From Acidobacteriota bacterium (GTDB lineage Bacteria > Acidobacteriota > Blastocatellia > Pyrinomonadales > Pyrinomonadaceae), in contig QHXH01000256.1 in assembly GCA_003222855.1 (NCBI GenBank), forward strand, positions 2,436-22,807: DNA of 20,372 bases. Reading direction: 5' to 3'. Below, piece after piece: positions 19,938 to 20,372 of the stretch. Numbering within the stretch: the first letter of the stretch is position 1; every line of letters starts with the position of its first letter. Under the pieces are notes generated by a model. It was given only the letters and a program-made list of their open reading frames with translations. It made no database searches and was not told the origin of the DNA. The translations under genes were made by a program, and so were the position numbers.

Positions 19938-20372
19938 GCTTTTACACCGGCCTTCGTTGTTGTGGCACGCGCATCTTGCGCGTGATTCACGGGCGGGACG
20001 GCCCGTGCCACATCAAGGCTATCAGGTCCGCCTGGTCCTGGACCGCCTGGCCCCGGCCCACCAGGTCCTGGTCCACCCGGTCCGGGCCGCGGCCCTCGTC
20101 CTGGTCCATCCGGGCCGCCCGGTTGCCCTCGGCGCGGACCGCCGGGTTGGTCCATCATTGTGCCGCGCATCGACTGGAGCTGCATCTGCTGTTCGGGCGT
20201 CAGCTTGTTCTTAATTCTAATCGCCATGCCCATGTGCAGCGTTTTGATCTCGCGTTCAGCATCAAGAACTTTGTTGAGCTGCGCCAGCGCCTGCTGCTCG
20301 TTGACCTGATTTGCTTTCATCGTTTCGTGCAGAGCTTCCATCGCATCCTGCAACTGCCACTGCAAATCGTTA
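19901..20372 (-). CDS. LTxxQ (Spy/CpxP-like) periplasmic protein, 5'-partial, C-terminus read through a repeat
   Basis: The frame is open to the window edge, so the N-terminus and any signal peptide lie outside. The visible 156 residues start with an amphipathic helix (LQWQLQDAMEALHETMKANQ), then LAQLNKVLDAEREIKTLHMGM and the motif LTPEQQMQLQSMRG, typical of Spy/CpxP. A Pro/Gly-rich tail with tandem GPGGP units follows. The last 45 or so residues (DVARAVPPVNHAQDARATTT...) are the translation of the 50-bp repeat at 19962-20011 and its flank. The stop at 19901 lies inside the permease 3' end. This suggests that the original C-terminus was replaced when the repeat inserted. Function is probably a periplasmic chaperone or stress or metal sensor. 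Confidence 0.7.
   Translation of the reverse strand, partial: NDLQWQLQDAMEALHETMKANQVNEQQALAQLNKVLDAEREIKTLHMGMAIRIKNKLTPEQQMQLQSMRGTMMDQPGGPRRGQPGGPDGPGRGPRPGPGGPGPGGPGPGGPGPGGPDSLDVARAVPPVNHAQDARATTTKAGVKAQAALACLLHIK
19962..20011 (+). repeat. 50-bp three-way-junction repeat, copy 2
   Basis: GTGG, hairpin CACGCGC-ATCTT-GCGCGTG, ATT, hairpin CACGGGC-GGGACG-GCCCGTG, CCAC. Both hairpins are perfect here. It lies 24 bp after the permease stop and inside the 3' part of the convergent LTxxQ gene. Its flanks differ from those of copy 1, apart from a weak GCCTT/AAGGC pair. Confidence 0.85.

Overview
The window is about 20 kb of a Gram-negative, fairly GC-rich bacterial chromosome. It probably comes from an acidobacterium, and Blastocatellia-like is my best guess. 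That rests on an Oar-type TonB-dependent receptor with an N-terminal carboxypeptidase-regulatory-like domain, a secretin ending in a cohesin-like domain, pseudopilins ending in Trp, several LTxxQ periplasmic proteins and many small interspersed inverted repeats. The taxonomy is inference, since no marker gene is present. Almost everything is on the minus strand. The exceptions are a gene tail at the left edge and one amino-acid permease near the right edge.

Right to left, in the direction of transcription. (1) 19901-20372: 3' part of a Spy/CpxP-like LTxxQ protein whose C-terminus runs through an interspersed repeat. It converges on the plus-strand APC permease (18390-19937). (2) 17892-18389: about 500 bp without a gene, holding a sigma70-like promoter with a palindromic spacer and two families of small repeats. 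(3) 9784-17891: a type IV pilus/type II secretion-like assembly cluster: GspF/PilC, GspE/PilB, secretin plus cohesin-like domain, two class-III-signal pseudopilins and a PilM-like protein. (4) 5967-9694: two ECF sigma modules in tandem. These are an RpoE-like sigma with a zinc-finger anti-sigma factor and a bactofilin-like membrane protein, then a second ECF sigma, a single-span membrane protein and a membrane-anchored LTxxQ protein. The last three resemble CnrH/CnrY/CnrX in layout. (5) 326-5835: an envelope block of a triple OB-like (DUF5666-type) exported protein, a 1074-residue TonB-dependent Oar-like receptor and an exported LolA-like protein. (6) 2-202: tail of an unidentified basic protein.

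Two threads connect the window. First, four intergenic gaps carry the same promoter-like layout, roughly TGnAAC, 17 nt, then CGTA or CGTC. They precede the RpoE-like sigma gene, the CnrY-like gene, the OB-like protein gene and the LolA-like gene. This looks like a local ECF regulon coupling envelope sensing to surface proteins. Second, the region is rich in small inverted-repeat elements. Some are built from 7-bp units and sit at successive gene junctions of the pilus cluster, two of them inside the leaders of the prepilins. Others include an 18-bp perfect inverted repeat at the gspE start, a 50-bp three-way-junction element present twice in opposite orientation around the permease, and a MITE-like insertion carrying one of those copies. 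No rRNA, tRNA, CRISPR array or transposase gene was seen.
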